A stretch of 64,000 nucleotides of DNA from CAWHBO01 sp963827735 (GCA_963827735.1 CAWHBO010000008.1:62001-126000); one strand, 5' to 3'; shown: positions 14,689 to 23,588, counted from the first letter of the stretch. Program-made: numbers and translations. Notes: generated by a model from the letters alone, not told the origin.

Positions 14689-16560
14689 TTAGTCACCGCT
14701 CAGTTCCCTCAGTTCACTGGAAAGATTCTGAAATTGCTCCATCAGTTCCCTGACTTCTGCCTTTTTTTCTTCTTTCCCTGATGTTTCCATTTCAGAGATC
14801 AGGCTTTCAATCTCTTTCATCTTCATCTTGATATATTCTCTTTTTAAAAAAGCCGCAACCTTGATCAATTCTTGCTTGATTTCGGCGTATTCTTTGTTAT
14901 ATAAATCTCTTTCACCTAAAAACACCAGTTCGTCCAAAAGATTTAACTGGTTCTTATCGGAATTTTCTTGATTATTTATCTCTCTCTTTAGCCATTCTTT
15001 GAAATGGTTATAATTAATTGTGCCATTTTCATCATTTTGCGCCCTTCCGATGTTGTTATTATAATAAAAAAGTAAACTTCTGTAAAGCGCTTTTGGGGTA
15101 TCTCCCGCTATCTCTTCAATGCGCAGATTATCAGTTAAATATTCAACCATAGCCGGAAATTTAAAAGCTATGGCGAGCAAAATCTCGCTTAACTGCTCTT
15201 CTTTGGCTTTTACTTTTTTTACAGGCCGCGGCGCGTTTTGAATTTCTTTTTCATATTTCTTTTCGCCTTTTGATGCTGACTTTGCCAGAATCTCCCTGAG
15301 CACATATTCTTCTCTTCCGATCCTGCCGCTCAGCTTGTTGATCCAAAAATCCTGATCAATCTTGTTGCCAAGCTTGGCGATGATGGGAAGCAGAATCTGA
15401 GCCGCTTTTCGCTGGTCATCAACCTTGGTCAGATCCATCTTTTCAAAAGTCTTGTCAAAATAGTACTGCATCATGGGCTTGGCATTTTCCACCGCTCGCT
15501 TCCAATCGCTGGGATTGTTTTTTATGCATTCGTCCGGATCTTTGCCGCTTGGAACCTCAATCACCTTGATGTTCATCTCCGCTTGCATCGCTTCCCTGAT
15601 CCCGCGGTCAGCCGCCAGCTCTCCGGCTTTATCCATATCAAAAGCCAAGGCGATGTTGTTTGTATATCTTTTTATGAGCTTGACCTGCTCGGTTGTCAAT
15701 GCTGTTCCTGAAGACGCCACCACATTTCTGAATCCATTCTGATGGGCGGTGATGACATCCATCTGCCCCTCCACCAAAATTGCCAGATCCTGATTCTTGA
15801 TCTCCATCTTGGCTTTATCCAGGCCGAAAAGAATGCCGCTCTTGTCATACACCTGAGTCTGCGGTCCGTTTACGTACTTCCCCATCTTTTCTGTTTTCTC
15901 TTTCTCGGGACTGACTCTTGCCGTAAATGTTACCGTGTCGGCATTGACATTGTTGATTGGAAACATGATGCGTCCCCGGAATCTGTCAAAAAATCTGGTG
16001 CTTGATTCAGCCTTGGAAGACATGCCGGCCAAAAATATCTCATTCTCTTTGAATCCTTTGCTTTTCAAAAAATTCTGGAGTGAATCCCAAGTGTCGGGCG
16101 AGTACCCGATTTGCCATTCACTGATTGTATCTTCCGTAAGCCCTCTCTTTTCAACATACGTTCGCGCCGCTTTTGCCGCCGGTGAATCCAAAAAAACTTT
16201 ATGATAGAATTTACGTGACCATTCAATGATGTCCAAAATCCTGTTCCTTTGCGAAGTTATCTTGGGGTCATGCTGCTTTAAAACCACTCCGGCTTTCGGA
16301 GCAAGAATCCTCAAAGCTTCAACAAAATCAATTCCCTCAATTTCCATGACAAACGAAAAAACATCCCCGCCTTTCCCGCAGCCGAAACAATGGAAGATCT
16401 GCTTATCCGGAGACACCATGAATGACGGACTGTTTTCCCGATGGAACGGACATTTAGCGCTGAAGTTCATACCGGCAGCCTTCAAAGGAACATAGTCCCG
16501 AATAACATCAACAATGTCCAATTTTGATTTAATCTCTTCCGAAGCTTGCATGTTTTCCAA
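14689..16560 (-). CDS. dnaG: DNA primase DnaG
   Basis: A 623-residue bacterial primase, which makes RNA primers for replication. The N-terminal CHC2 zinc ribbon uses C37, H40, C58 and C61 (CPFH ... CFGC). The catalytic core holds FDRFRGRIMFPI and the TOPRIM domain with LVEGQMDVI (catalytic Glu), SSGTALT and the metal-binding AFDMDKAGELA. A C-terminal helical region (about 440-623), rich in E/K, would hold the helicase-interacting domain. Length and order are normal for the family. The first ATG (16560) gives MENMQASEEIKSKLDIVDVI; the Met at codon 4 is an alternative. It precedes rpoD, as in many bacteria, with a palindromic repeat element in the junction. Confidence 0.96.
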   Translation of the reverse strand: MENMQASEEIKSKLDIVDVIRDYVPLKAAGMNFSAKCPFHRENSPSFMVSPDKQIFHCFGCGKGGDVFSFVMEIEGIDFVEALRILAPKAGVVLKQHDPKITSQRNRILDIIEWSRKFYHKVFLDSPAAKAARTYVEKRGLTEDTISEWQIGYSPDTWDSLQNFLKSKGFKENEIFLAGMSSKAESSTRFFDRFRGRIMFPINNVNADTVTFTARVSPEKEKTEKMGKYVNGPQTQVYDKSGILFGLDKAKMEIKNQDLAILVEGQMDVITAHQNGFRNVVASSGTALTTEQVKLIKRYTNNIALAFDMDKAGELAADRGIREAMQAEMNIKVIEVPSGKDPDECIKNNPSDWKRAVENAKPMMQYYFDKTFEKMDLTKVDDQRKAAQILLPIIAKLGNKIDQDFWINKLSGRIGREEYVLREILAKSASKGEKKYEKEIQNAPRPVKKVKAKEEQLSEILLAIAFKFPAMVEYLTDNLRIEEIAGDTPKALYRSLLFYYNNNIGRAQNDENGTINYNHFKEWLKREINNQENSDKNQLNLLDELVFLGERDLYNKEYAEIKQELIKVAAFLKREYIKMKMKEIESLISEMETSGKEEKKAEVRELMEQFQNLSSELRELSGD

Positions 16561-16622
16561 AATTTATAAATATTTAATATCTGCATTGTGCAAGTAATTA
16601 AAAAATTCTCTGAAAAAAAAGT

Positions 16623-16712
16623 GATTAGTTGATTAGTTAATTAGGGCCGTATTTATCACAATTCCAAGAAATATCTAATCAACTAATTAACTAATTAACC
16701 AATCAACTAACC
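16623..16712. repeat. Inverted TTAGTTGA/TTAGTTAA word arrays between dnaG and the next gene
   Basis: Arm 16623-16644 (tandem GATTAGTT words) is complementary to arm 16675-16712 (AACTAATC/AACTAATT words), with a 30-nt loop. It ends exactly at the stop codon of the gene ending at 16713. It has the architecture of the other arrays but a different word. Confidence 0.85.
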
Positions 16713-17195
16713 TTAATTTCCCAACATCCTCCTCACCCAACTCTTCTTCTCAGCCGGCTTAAAGTATTCTTCAAAATCCCCCTGCCCCAATTTTTTTTCC
16801 GCATTCGGGATTTCCATCGCGCCCGCGCTTTGCGGAAAAACCCTTGCCTCCGAGGTGTCAGCTCTGTCAACCCGATGCGGGATAAAAGCGATCTCGCCGC
16901 CGATCATTTCTTTCAACCTGTTCATCTCGCCTTCCACGACCTCGCCGTTATACTCAGCATTATGCGCATGCGCTCCTTCGTAACTCGCCTTTTTTTGGTC
17001 CAGATGCAGATTAAAACTCACCTCATCTCCTCTTTCTTCAATGTAAAGATGAAGCCGAGGGTAATGTTCGCGAGTCAATCTTCTGACAAAACTTCCATGT
17101 TCAGTATCTTTGGAATATATATACCCATACCCTGATTTTCGGATGATATTTTCCGGGCTATCGCTTAATTTTTTCTTGCTTACGGTTAATTTCAT
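16713..17195 (-). CDS. Conserved hypothetical protein, Patescibacteria-type
   Basis: A 160-residue soluble protein of unknown function. Residues 1-110 form a compact, mostly beta domain with SGYGYIYSKD, SFVRRLTREHYPRLHLYIEE and SFNLHLDQKKASYEGAHAHNAEY (clustered histidines and acidic residues that could bind metal, though this is inference). The C-terminal 40 residues are low-complexity and end with a motif rich in K/W/R (KSWVRRMLGN). No signal peptide or membrane segment is seen. It lies upstream of dnaG on the same strand, separated by a repeat array. The charged composition and position suggest a housekeeping CPR protein, but I cannot name the family. Confidence 0.65.
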   Translation of the reverse strand: MKLTVSKKKLSDSPENIIRKSGYGYIYSKDTEHGSFVRRLTREHYPRLHLYIEERGDEVSFNLHLDQKKASYEGAHAHNAEYNGEVVEGEMNRLKEMIGGEIAFIPHRVDRADTSEARVFPQSAGAMEIPNAEKKLGQGDFEEYFKPAEKKSWVRRMLGN

Positions 17196-17347
17196 AGTTA
17201 AAGCATATTTTTAGTAATTCAAGTATAGGCTAGTTTTGATTTTCAGTCAAAGAAAATGAACAAAGATATATTAGAACACGATAGGTATAATAAAGCAAAT
17301 ATAAAATTAGACCATATCAGGAAATTTTTATTTTCAAGTTCTTACGG

Positions 17348-17461
17348 AGGTTAATATTCAATGATCAATAACCAATATTCATTCAATGCTTAAATAAATT
17401 AATAATCATTGAATATTAAAATATTGGATATTGAATGGTTATTGAGTATTGAATATTAACC
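17348..17461. repeat. Inverted GAATATTGAAT-type word arrays
   Basis: Arm 17348-17387 (tandem AATATTCAATG and AATAACC words) and arm 17409-17461 (ATTGAATATT, TTGGATATTGAATGG) are complementary, with an AT-rich loop of about 20 nt. The same word family is used at 56990-57126. Confidence 0.85.
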
Positions 17462-17468
17462 AGACTGT

Positions 17469-18584
17469 TCAATTTCCCTCTAAATATTTATAAACCTGGC
17501 TTTGCATCCGAAGCGCCTTCTCAAAAGAGTACTTCTCCCAAAAATTATTTTTGATCTTTTCGGAGAAATCCAAAAGTAGTTCTCTGTCAGCGATCAAAGT
17601 CTCAACTGCCGCTACAAAACTTTTTGTATCTCCTTGCTCAATCACAAAGCTGTTTTCTTTGTCCTTTATAAGATTTTTCAGGCCGCTGACTCTGGTGGTG
17701 ACGATCGGCAAACCGATGGCCGCCGCTTCCATAAACGCTCTCGGGAAACCTTCATAAATTGAAGTCAAAACCAACAGGTCATGGTTTTGAAAGAATTCGA
17801 TAATCTCTTTTCTGGGAACGCGTTCAATATATTCTACGCTTTCTCTCAGTCCTCTTTTTTCAATTTCCGAAAGCAAAAATTCTTTCAATGGCCCGCCGCT
17901 GATGATCGTAAACCGGACAGGAATTGATCTTTCCTTTTTTATTATTTTTTCCATCACATCCAGAAACATCGGCAGATTTTTCTGCTTGACCAAGCGATTG
18001 ATGAATAAAATCTTGAATATATCATCATTGAATTTTTTCTCAATTTTAAACTCTGATATATTTCCCGGGATTAAAGGTTTCCAAAAAACTTTCTCTTGTC
18101 CGTAATGCTTTTTCAAAACCTCAATCGTCTCAAAACCGTCTGTCTGAATCGCGTCCGCTCTCTTAAAAATGATATGCCCGATGACCTTAAGGATCCGATG
18201 CAAAGGTTTCTCGCTCAGCCAAAATCTATCATATATATTTGTGCCAAAAACCCCCACCAGAAGCTTGGCTCTTTTTTTGCCAGCCAAAAGATACGCGGAA
18301 ATGCCTGACAAAAAAGGATCCTGGCTCGCAACCACATCAACTTTTTTTCTGTTCATCAATCTTTTTCCGAGCCGGATGGAATTGGGAATATAAAAAAGCT
18401 TGCCGACTGAATTTGTCGGGTATAAGCAAACTTTGTCGCTTAATTTTTTTTCCGCAAAGCCTTGGGGAGAAAAAACAATAACGTCAATGCGGCCGGCAAG
18501 CTCGGCGTACTTTGTCATGCGGAGTGCAGAGTCGGAGTTTTCATCAAAAAGGGAGCGATCGAGGCTGATGGTTAGGAGATTCAT
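17469..18584 (-). CDS. GT4-family glycosyltransferase
   Basis: A 371-residue GT-B enzyme. The N-terminal domain (MNLLTISLDRSLF...) includes VDVVASQDPFLSGISAYLLA near residue 85, the acceptor-side motif of many GT4 enzymes acting on polyprenyl-linked glycans, and GVFGTNIYD. The C-terminal domain starts about 185 (FKILFINRLVKQKNLPMFLDVM), continues with FTIISGGPLKEFL, and contains the E-x7-E site EGFPRAFMEAAAIGLPIVTT. It is soluble and probably membrane-associated by basic patches. It is transcribed with the following GT4 genes toward the glycan locus. Donor and linkage are not identifiable. Confidence 0.87.
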   Translation of the reverse strand: MNLLTISLDRSLFDENSDSALRMTKYAELAGRIDVIVFSPQGFAEKKLSDKVCLYPTNSVGKLFYIPNSIRLGKRLMNRKKVDVVASQDPFLSGISAYLLAGKKRAKLLVGVFGTNIYDRFWLSEKPLHRILKVIGHIIFKRADAIQTDGFETIEVLKKHYGQEKVFWKPLIPGNISEFKIEKKFNDDIFKILFINRLVKQKNLPMFLDVMEKIIKKERSIPVRFTIISGGPLKEFLLSEIEKRGLRESVEYIERVPRKEIIEFFQNHDLLVLTSIYEGFPRAFMEAAAIGLPIVTTRVSGLKNLIKDKENSFVIEQGDTKSFVAAVETLIADRELLLDFSEKIKNNFWEKYSFEKALRMQSQVYKYLEGN

Positions 18585-18589
18585 GGATA

Positions 18590-18670
18590 TTTAATTTCTA
18601 AATTATAATTTCTAATGTCTAATGAAAAATTTAAAATTAGAAATTAGAAATTAGGACTTAGAAATTATTT
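18590..18670. repeat. Inverted AATTTCTAAT word arrays between two glycosyltransferase genes
   Basis: TTTCTAAATT and ATTTCTAATG words (18590-18624) face ATTAGAAATTAGAAATTAGG (18637-18656) and TTAGAAAT. Arms are tandem 8-10 nt words in opposite orientation. Confidence 0.8.
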
Positions 18671-18679
18671 TTAATAATT

Positions 18680-19918
18680 TTACATTTTCAAAAACTCCGC
18701 CACGTCCTTAACCATCCTCTCCTTCCCAAACTTCTCCCCGACACTCAACCGCGCATTCCCTGCCAGCCTATCTCTCAAACCCTTATCTCTCCACATCTCT
18801 GAAATCGCGCTTACCAGCTGTTCTTTGTCATCATAGTCAACCAGCAAGCTGTTCTCGCGGTCCACTGCCACCTCCATGTTCCCGCCCGCCTTGGTGGTGA
18901 TCACCGGCAATCCCAATTGCATCGCTTCAATCGTGATATGCGGCAAGCCTTCATACCCGGTGTTCAAAACAAACATTTCAGCCGCACTGCAATATTTCCA
19001 AAATAAATTCTGTTCCAGCGCGCCGGTTAAAATAACTTGTTGCTCCAATCCCAAATTTCCAATTTCAAATTTCAAATTTCCCAGCTCCGGCCCTTCGCCG
19101 ATTATGAACAGCTTGAAATCCGGATTAACTTTTAAAATTTCCGGCATGATCTTTATGAGCGTCCCGAATCCTTTCCATGGAACCAAGCGGCCGGGAGAAA
19201 CAATGATATCGCCTGATACCCCCAGCTCTTTTTTGATTTCATCTTTGCTTTTCTCTGACGGCGCAATTTTTTTTACGGAATTATAAATCACTTTTACTTT
19301 TTCCGCGTCAATCCCCCACTGTCCAAGGATTTTTTTCAAATAAAAGCTTGGGGTGATAATTTTTTCCGCGCCGCGCGCCACCAGCTTTTGGATTTTGCGC
19401 CACAGTTCAACTTTAAATTTATATTGCTTGTTTTGAAAATCATCCAAAGAATCAACGACGCCGTATTTCTGCCGGCCCTGCTCCCAAGCGTAATCTCCGA
19501 CGATTTTCAGGAAATATTTTTTTCCGCGCAGCTTGCAAGCCAGCCAAACCGGCAATCCCGCGCTCATCGGATCCTGCACATAAACCAAATCCGCCCAAGC
19601 TAAAAGCTTCCAAACCTGAAAAAAATATTTAAAGTAGCGAAACAAAATATTTTGTTTTCTACTGATAAAATAAATATTATTTTTAGATTCTGTTTCGAAA
19701 TTTGAATTTTGAATTTTATTTGGAAATTGCTTGTGCCCGGATGGGTAGAAATTGGAAATTGGAAATTTAGAACCTTCTCCATACGTAACAACCTTAACAA
19801 CAAACCCCCTCTTTGGAAGTTCCTCACTCAAAGTTTTAACATACGTCGCCGGTCCCCCGATGTCCGGCGGAAAGATTCCTGTGGCTAATATTAGTTTTTT
19901 GTTGTTTTCCTGCTGCAT
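18680..19918 (-). CDS. GT4-family glycosyltransferase containing repeat-derived insertions
   Basis: A 412-residue GT4 enzyme. Its N-terminus LILATGIFPPDIGGPATYVKTL carries the GGPATYV glycine loop, then LVYVQDPMSAGLPVWLA, VGDYAWEQGRQ, the linker SPGRLVPWKGFGTLI and the E-x7-E site EGLPHITIEAMQLGLPVITT. It is about 30 residues longer than its family because of an insert at residues about 51-80 (KFPISNFYPSGHKQ..., then QNSNFETESKNN) encoded by the dispersed AAATTTCCAATT-type repeat. A smaller repeat-coded stretch (GNLKFEIGNLGLE) lies near 278-292. Both map to loops between conserved blocks, so the enzyme may still work. It is divergent from the small plus-strand gene at 20053. The sugar is unknown. 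Confidence 0.86.
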   Translation of the reverse strand: MQQENNKKLILATGIFPPDIGGPATYVKTLSEELPKRGFVVKVVTYGEGSKFPISNFYPSGHKQFPNKIQNSNFETESKNNIYFISRKQNILFRYFKYFFQVWKLLAWADLVYVQDPMSAGLPVWLACKLRGKKYFLKIVGDYAWEQGRQKYGVVDSLDDFQNKQYKFKVELWRKIQKLVARGAEKIITPSFYLKKILGQWGIDAEKVKVIYNSVKKIAPSEKSKDEIKKELGVSGDIIVSPGRLVPWKGFGTLIKIMPEILKVNPDFKLFIIGEGPELGNLKFEIGNLGLEQQVILTGALEQNLFWKYCSAAEMFVLNTGYEGLPHITIEAMQLGLPVITTKAGGNMEVAVDRENSLLVDYDDKEQLVSAISEMWRDKGLRDRLAGNARLSVGEKFGKERMVKDVAEFLKM

Positions 19919-19919
19919 G

Positions 19920-19948
19920 TTGACAATATTAAGAAAATATGCTATTAT
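19920..19948 (+). promoter_or_regulatory. Consensus sigma-70 promoter
   Basis: Perfect -35 TTGACA (19920-19925), a 17-nt spacer and TATTAT (19943-19948). It drives the small gene at 20053, leaving a leader of about 100 nt with a short AAGATAAA/TTTATCTT hairpin. Confidence 0.8.
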
Positions 19949-20052
19949 ATGATATTGTAAAGATAAAAATAGACCATTTATCTGTCTTTATCTTAGCACA
20001 AATAAACGGTCTTTGAAAATTATATATAAACCTTTTACATGGAGGACAAAAA

Positions 20053-20376
20053 ATGAAATATTTGAAGAATATGAGAGGAGAATCGGAATTTCTTGGAAAT
20101 ATAGTCACGTTTGCGCTTATAGTAGTAATTTCCTTACTATTGCAATGTCGTGGCGTACTTGTTGATGAGAGCGTTGCCATACGCGCCGCTGAAATTCAAG
20201 GATTCACTAATGTAAAGGTCGTGGATCGTGCGTGGTTTGGCGTTGGGTTTCGCGGATGCGGTAAACTCGATGCTGTCAGATTTACAATAAAAGCAAGTAA
20301 TCCACTTGGAAATGAAGTGGAATGCTATGTCTGCAGCGGCTGGCTTTTCAAAGCCGCAACAATTAGAACAAAATAA
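20053..20376 (+). CDS. Small protein with one membrane segment, function unknown
   Basis: A 107-residue protein with an N-terminal hydrophobic segment (FLGNIVTFALIVVISLLLQC, residues about 13-32) and an exported or periplasmic-side domain of about 70 residues. That domain contains NVKVVDRAWFGVGFRGCGKLDAVRF and NEVECYVCSGWLFKAATIRTK with three cysteines. GGAGG lies nine nt before the ATG, a near-perfect promoter precedes it and a strong terminator follows, so it is a well-delimited single-gene unit. I recall similar short proteins in CPR genomes but no assigned function. The paired cysteines could form a disulfide outside the membrane, which is inference. Confidence 0.75.
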   Translation: MKYLKNMRGESEFLGNIVTFALIVVISLLLQCRGVLVDESVAIRAAEIQGFTNVKVVDRAWFGVGFRGCGKLDAVRFTIKASNPLGNEVECYVCSGWLFKAATIRTK

Positions 20377-20397
20377 TGGTAATTCCCTTAAAAATGT

Positions 20398-20435
20398 AAC
20401 CCCCGTATTGGTCAGCCAATACGGGGGTTATTTTT
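20398..20435 (+). terminator. Strong intrinsic terminator
   Basis: AACCCCCGTATTGG (20398-20411) pairs perfectly with CCAATACGGGGGTT (20416-20429), followed by ATTTTTG. Confidence 0.92.
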
Positions 20436-20556
20436 GTTCAAATCATCAAATAATTCCCCTCTATCATGAGGGGAATTTAAAATAAGATTCCAATGACAAA
20501 ATTTTTTGTTACAAAAAAACTTCTGGAAATTTTCCGGAAGTTTTAATTTATAAAAT

Positions 20557-21663
20557 CTATGTTAATTTCAAATATATCTCATCAATATCTTTCAAAATCT
20601 TCTTCCACTCAAACTTCCGGGAACTGATTTTACCCATCTGGCCCATCCGCTCAGCCAATTCCTTATCATCAAAGAGTCTTAAGATCGCTTCCGCAATTTG
20701 ATCGGAATTTTTCGGTTCAATCAGAAGCCCGTTTTCTCCATCCTGGATGATATCCGGAATCCCGCCGACGCGCGTGCCGATCGGTGGAACGCCGCAAGCC
20801 TGGGCTTCCACAAACACATTCCCAAAACCTTCCGCGAGCGACGGGCAGATAAACACTTCCGATTGGCTGATTTCAATCAATGTCTGCTTATGCGGCAAAT
20901 TCCCAAGCAATATTACGGAATTTTGCAGCCCCATCTCTTTGATCTGATTTTCAATGCTTCCTCTTTCCGGGCCTTCGCCGGCAAAGAATAACTTTGAACC
21001 CGCATATTTCTCAAGGACCTGGGGCCAAGCATTTAAAATATACTTATGCGCTTTTTCCCAAGACAAGCGTCCGACGCAGATAACTCTTCCCGATTCTTTG
21101 CTGATTCCTTCCGGCACTTCCGAAAAATCCAAGCCATTGTTTGTGATGAAAACGCGATCTTCGCTCACCCCAAGCCCAATGGCCCGTTTGGCCAAAGCCG
21201 TGCTGATGGCAGTGACGATATCCGGGCTCCGGTGGATGATTTTCCAAAATAAATTTATATACCAAACCGATTGTTTTTTTCCGTCATCAAGATCCCCTGA
21301 CTGCAAAGTCAGAATCCTTTTCGTTTGCGGATAAACATATTTCAAAAACACCAAAGCGCCCCCGGCATAACTTTCCATGATGGCATGAGCGATATCCGGC
21401 TTGTACTTTCTGGCCACGAAAGGAGCCAAAATGATATACAACAATTTATCAATCTGCTTATGCCCGATCCCAATGCGGACCAGCTTAAAAGTCTGCCGTT
21501 TTTCTTCTTTAGGATTAACTTTATCGTATCTTCCGGTTATTAAAGTAATCTCATATTTGTCACCAAAATTTTCCACGATCTGTTTAACCATCTGCTCCGC
21601 GCCGCTCATATACGGATCGTAGAAAGCGGATAAGATTACTAAACTTTTCTTTTGGATAGACAT
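20557..21663 (-). CDS. GT4-family glycosyltransferase
   Basis: A 368-residue GT4 enzyme started at the ATG at 21663 (MSIQKKSLVILSAFYDPYMSGAEQMVKQI). A TTG seven codons upstream is possible but less likely. Motifs are SGAEQMV (N-terminal glycine loop), PDIAHAIMESYAGGALVF, VICVGRLSWEKAHKYILNAW, FFAGEGPERG and the E-x7-E site EGFGNVFVEAQACGVPPIGTRVGGIPDII, which is the most conserved part. It acts on a nucleotide-sugar donor in the cytoplasm. It belongs to the minus-strand glycan run together with the nucleotide-sugar enzymes upstream of it. The substrate is unknown. Confidence 0.88.
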   Translation of the reverse strand: MSIQKKSLVILSAFYDPYMSGAEQMVKQIVENFGDKYEITLITGRYDKVNPKEEKRQTFKLVRIGIGHKQIDKLLYIILAPFVARKYKPDIAHAIMESYAGGALVFLKYVYPQTKRILTLQSGDLDDGKKQSVWYINLFWKIIHRSPDIVTAISTALAKRAIGLGVSEDRVFITNNGLDFSEVPEGISKESGRVICVGRLSWEKAHKYILNAWPQVLEKYAGSKLFFAGEGPERGSIENQIKEMGLQNSVILLGNLPHKQTLIEISQSEVFICPSLAEGFGNVFVEAQACGVPPIGTRVGGIPDIIQDGENGLLIEPKNSDQIAEAILRLFDDKELAERMGQMGKISSRKFEWKKILKDIDEIYLKLT

Positions 21664-21715
21664 ATTTTTACAAATTTCTACCAAGATATTTATATTTTAA
21701 AAATGTTCTTAAATT

Positions 21716-21836
21716 TCAAAACCCAAATGACAAATTTCAAATCAATATCAAAATCCAAATATCAAAAAATTTATTATTTGAAATTTGGATTTGATTTGAC
21801 ATTGGAAATTTGACATTTGATATTTTGTTTCAATTT
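21716..21836. repeat. Inverted AAATTTCAAAT-type word arrays
   Basis: Words CAAATTTCAAATC, CAAATATCAAA (21716-21770) face TTTGAAATTTGGATTTG and TTGGAAATTTGACATTTGATATTTTG (21775-21830). This is the most frequent word family in the window, with related copies at 28022-28135, 50368-50532 and 51772-51920. Confidence 0.85.
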
Positions 21837-21880
21837 CCATGCATGATATCTCAATCATTTAATACAATAACTCACACACG

Positions 21881-23440
21881 CTACAAGGGCCTCTCCAATT
21901 TCTTCTCCTGCTTGTTTAAAAGCTGGTTATAGCTTCTTCTTATCTGATCAATGAAACTCTGTCCGTAGCTGTCTTTGATGACAATATCTTTGACATCGTT
22001 AAAAAAACGAGAATTTTTTTCCATCTCAATGTTTGATAAGTATACCGAGTCCGCTTGTTTCATGATTCCGCGGATAATCGGATGGAGTATTTTTGACTTC
22101 AAGCCCTGGCCATCCATTTCCGTCTTATCAAAACTCAAAAGAAAAATCGTATGGGGGTTCTTTCTTTTATACAGCAATGCGGCCAGAGCGCCGTAGCTCG
22201 CCATGATAGACCAGGCAAAGCGGAAATTATGCTCCTTTGTCAGAGCGTGCGCCTTTTTAGCGCCTCTTAACGGAAACATATATTTTCCAAGAACATTCCC
22301 GCTCCCGACTCTGTGAATATGCACATTGCCGATGACTTCTGTATCGGAAAGGTTTTTTCTTGATTTTACGGTTACGATATGGAAATCCGTATCCGGCATG
22401 AGCTTGGCCAATTCTTCCAAAGCTTTTTCCGCCGGTCCCATATCAGGATAATAAGTCGTCGCGAACACCAAGATTTTCTTATCCGGCATCTGGACTGATT
22501 TAAAATATTCAACTGTCTTCTCAATTCCTTCTTCCAAACTCACTTTCGGCTCCCAGCCCAATTTTTCTTTGGCCAAGCTTATATCCGGCTGGCGGCGCAG
22601 AGGATCGTCAGTAACTCTTTCTTTATATATAATCTGAGATTTAGATTGCGTGATTTTGATGATCGTTTCCGCCAGCTCTTTAACCGTAATTTCGTGCGGG
22701 TTGCCAAGATTAACCGGCCCGATGAAGTCATCAGCCTTCATCATCCTGTCAATGCCCTCAACCAGGTCTGTATAAAACTGGAAGCTTCTGGTATATGACC
22801 CGTCGCCATAAATCGTTATCGGTTCGTTCTTAAGCGCCGGAATGATGAAATTTGACATCACTCTACCGTCGCGAACGTACATCCGCGGACCGTAGGTGTT
22901 GAAAATGCGAATGATTTTTACATCTGTTCCGTACTGCCGGTGATAATCCATCATAAGCGTCTCCGACACGCGTTTGCCCTCATCATAACAAGCGCGCGGC
23001 CCCAAAGTGTTTACCTCTCCGCAGTCTGATTCTTTCTGTGGATTCTTCGGGTTATGCCCGTAAATTTCCGACGTGGAAGATTGCAAAATGCGGGCGTTAT
23101 GTTTTCTGGCCAGCTCCAGCATGTTGATGAGTCCATGGACGCTAGTTTTTAAGGTATGCACAAGATCCCACTGCAAATTGATACACTGCGCCGGGCAAGC
23201 CATGTTGAAAATCCAGTCAATCTTCTCATCAAAATCAATCGGGTCAATGATATCATGCTTGATGAATTTGAAATTCGGATTTGCCTTGAGGTGCTCAATG
23301 TTCTGATCCGTAAAAGTCGTCTGTAAATTATCAACCGCAATCACTCTGTGCCCTTCACCAATATATTTATCGCAAAGATGCGACCCAAGGAATCCCGCGC
23401 CGCCTGTTATTAATATTGTCTTTTTTTTATTGTCGAACAT
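21881..23440 (-). CDS. UDP-glucuronate decarboxylase-like SDR fused to an orphan GT-B N-terminal domain
   Basis: Started at the ATG at 23440 ([22 protein letters not shown]); an upstream TTG would add 11 residues read from repeat sequence. Residues 1-315 are an extended SDR of the UDP-xylose synthase type: GGAGFLGSH NAD loop, ACPAQCINLQWD, SSTSEIYGH, the catalytic YDEGKR and [10 protein letters not shown]. Residues about 325-500 (KILVFATTYYPDMGPAEKALEEL...) look like the first Rossmann domain of a GT4 glycosyltransferase, with HIVTVKSRKN and VGSGNVLGKYMFPLRGAKKA, but there is no second domain and no E-x7-E site, so it is unlikely to transfer sugar by itself. The fusion may scaffold the SDR to a partner transferase. 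It lies next to the simpler UXS homologue at 23589-24521. Confidence 0.8.
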   Translation of the reverse strand: MFDNKKKTILITGGAGFLGSHLCDKYIGEGHRVIAVDNLQTTFTDQNIEHLKANPNFKFIKHDIIDPIDFDEKIDWIFNMACPAQCINLQWDLVHTLKTSVHGLINMLELARKHNARILQSSTSEIYGHNPKNPQKESDCGEVNTLGPRACYDEGKRVSETLMMDYHRQYGTDVKIIRIFNTYGPRMYVRDGRVMSNFIIPALKNEPITIYGDGSYTRSFQFYTDLVEGIDRMMKADDFIGPVNLGNPHEITVKELAETIIKITQSKSQIIYKERVTDDPLRRQPDISLAKEKLGWEPKVSLEEGIEKTVEYFKSVQMPDKKILVFATTYYPDMGPAEKALEELAKLMPDTDFHIVTVKSRKNLSDTEVIGNVHIHRVGSGNVLGKYMFPLRGAKKAHALTKEHNFRFAWSIMASYGALAALLYKRKNPHTIFLLSFDKTEMDGQGLKSKILHPIIRGIMKQADSVYLSNIEMEKNSRFFNDVKDIVIKDSYGQSFIDQIRRSYNQLLNKQEKKLERPL

Positions 23441-23459
23441 ATAGTTAGCAAGCTGATAG

Positions 23460-23587
23460 TTTACGAAATACAAATTTGTACGAATATACGAATATTATAA
23501 AAATATATTTATAAATCAAGAAGCGTTTATTTGTATATTCGTACAAATTCGTATTTCGTAATCGTATTTCGTAATCGTATTTCGTAA
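23460..23587. repeat. Inverted TACGAAATACAAAT word arrays between two UXS-like genes
   Basis: TTTACGAAATACAAATTTG and TACGAATATACGAAT (23460-23495) are complementary to ATTTGTATATTCGTAC and three tandem ATCGTATTTCGTA copies (23530-23587). One arm continues into the frame upstream of the fusion gene's ATG. Confidence 0.88.
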
Positions 23588-23588
23588 A

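Noticed and set aside
14583..14696. Extended N-terminus of the region 1.1 ORF (SADYADYADFAEYFQRNQRN)
   Set aside because: Encoded by the AATCAGCG palindrome and overlapping dnaG; MVQTKKK at 14582 is the better start.
16623..16712. Terminal inverted repeats of an insertion sequence
   Set aside because: The arms are tandem words around a 30-nt loop, with no transposase or target-site duplication; the same holds for the other arrays.
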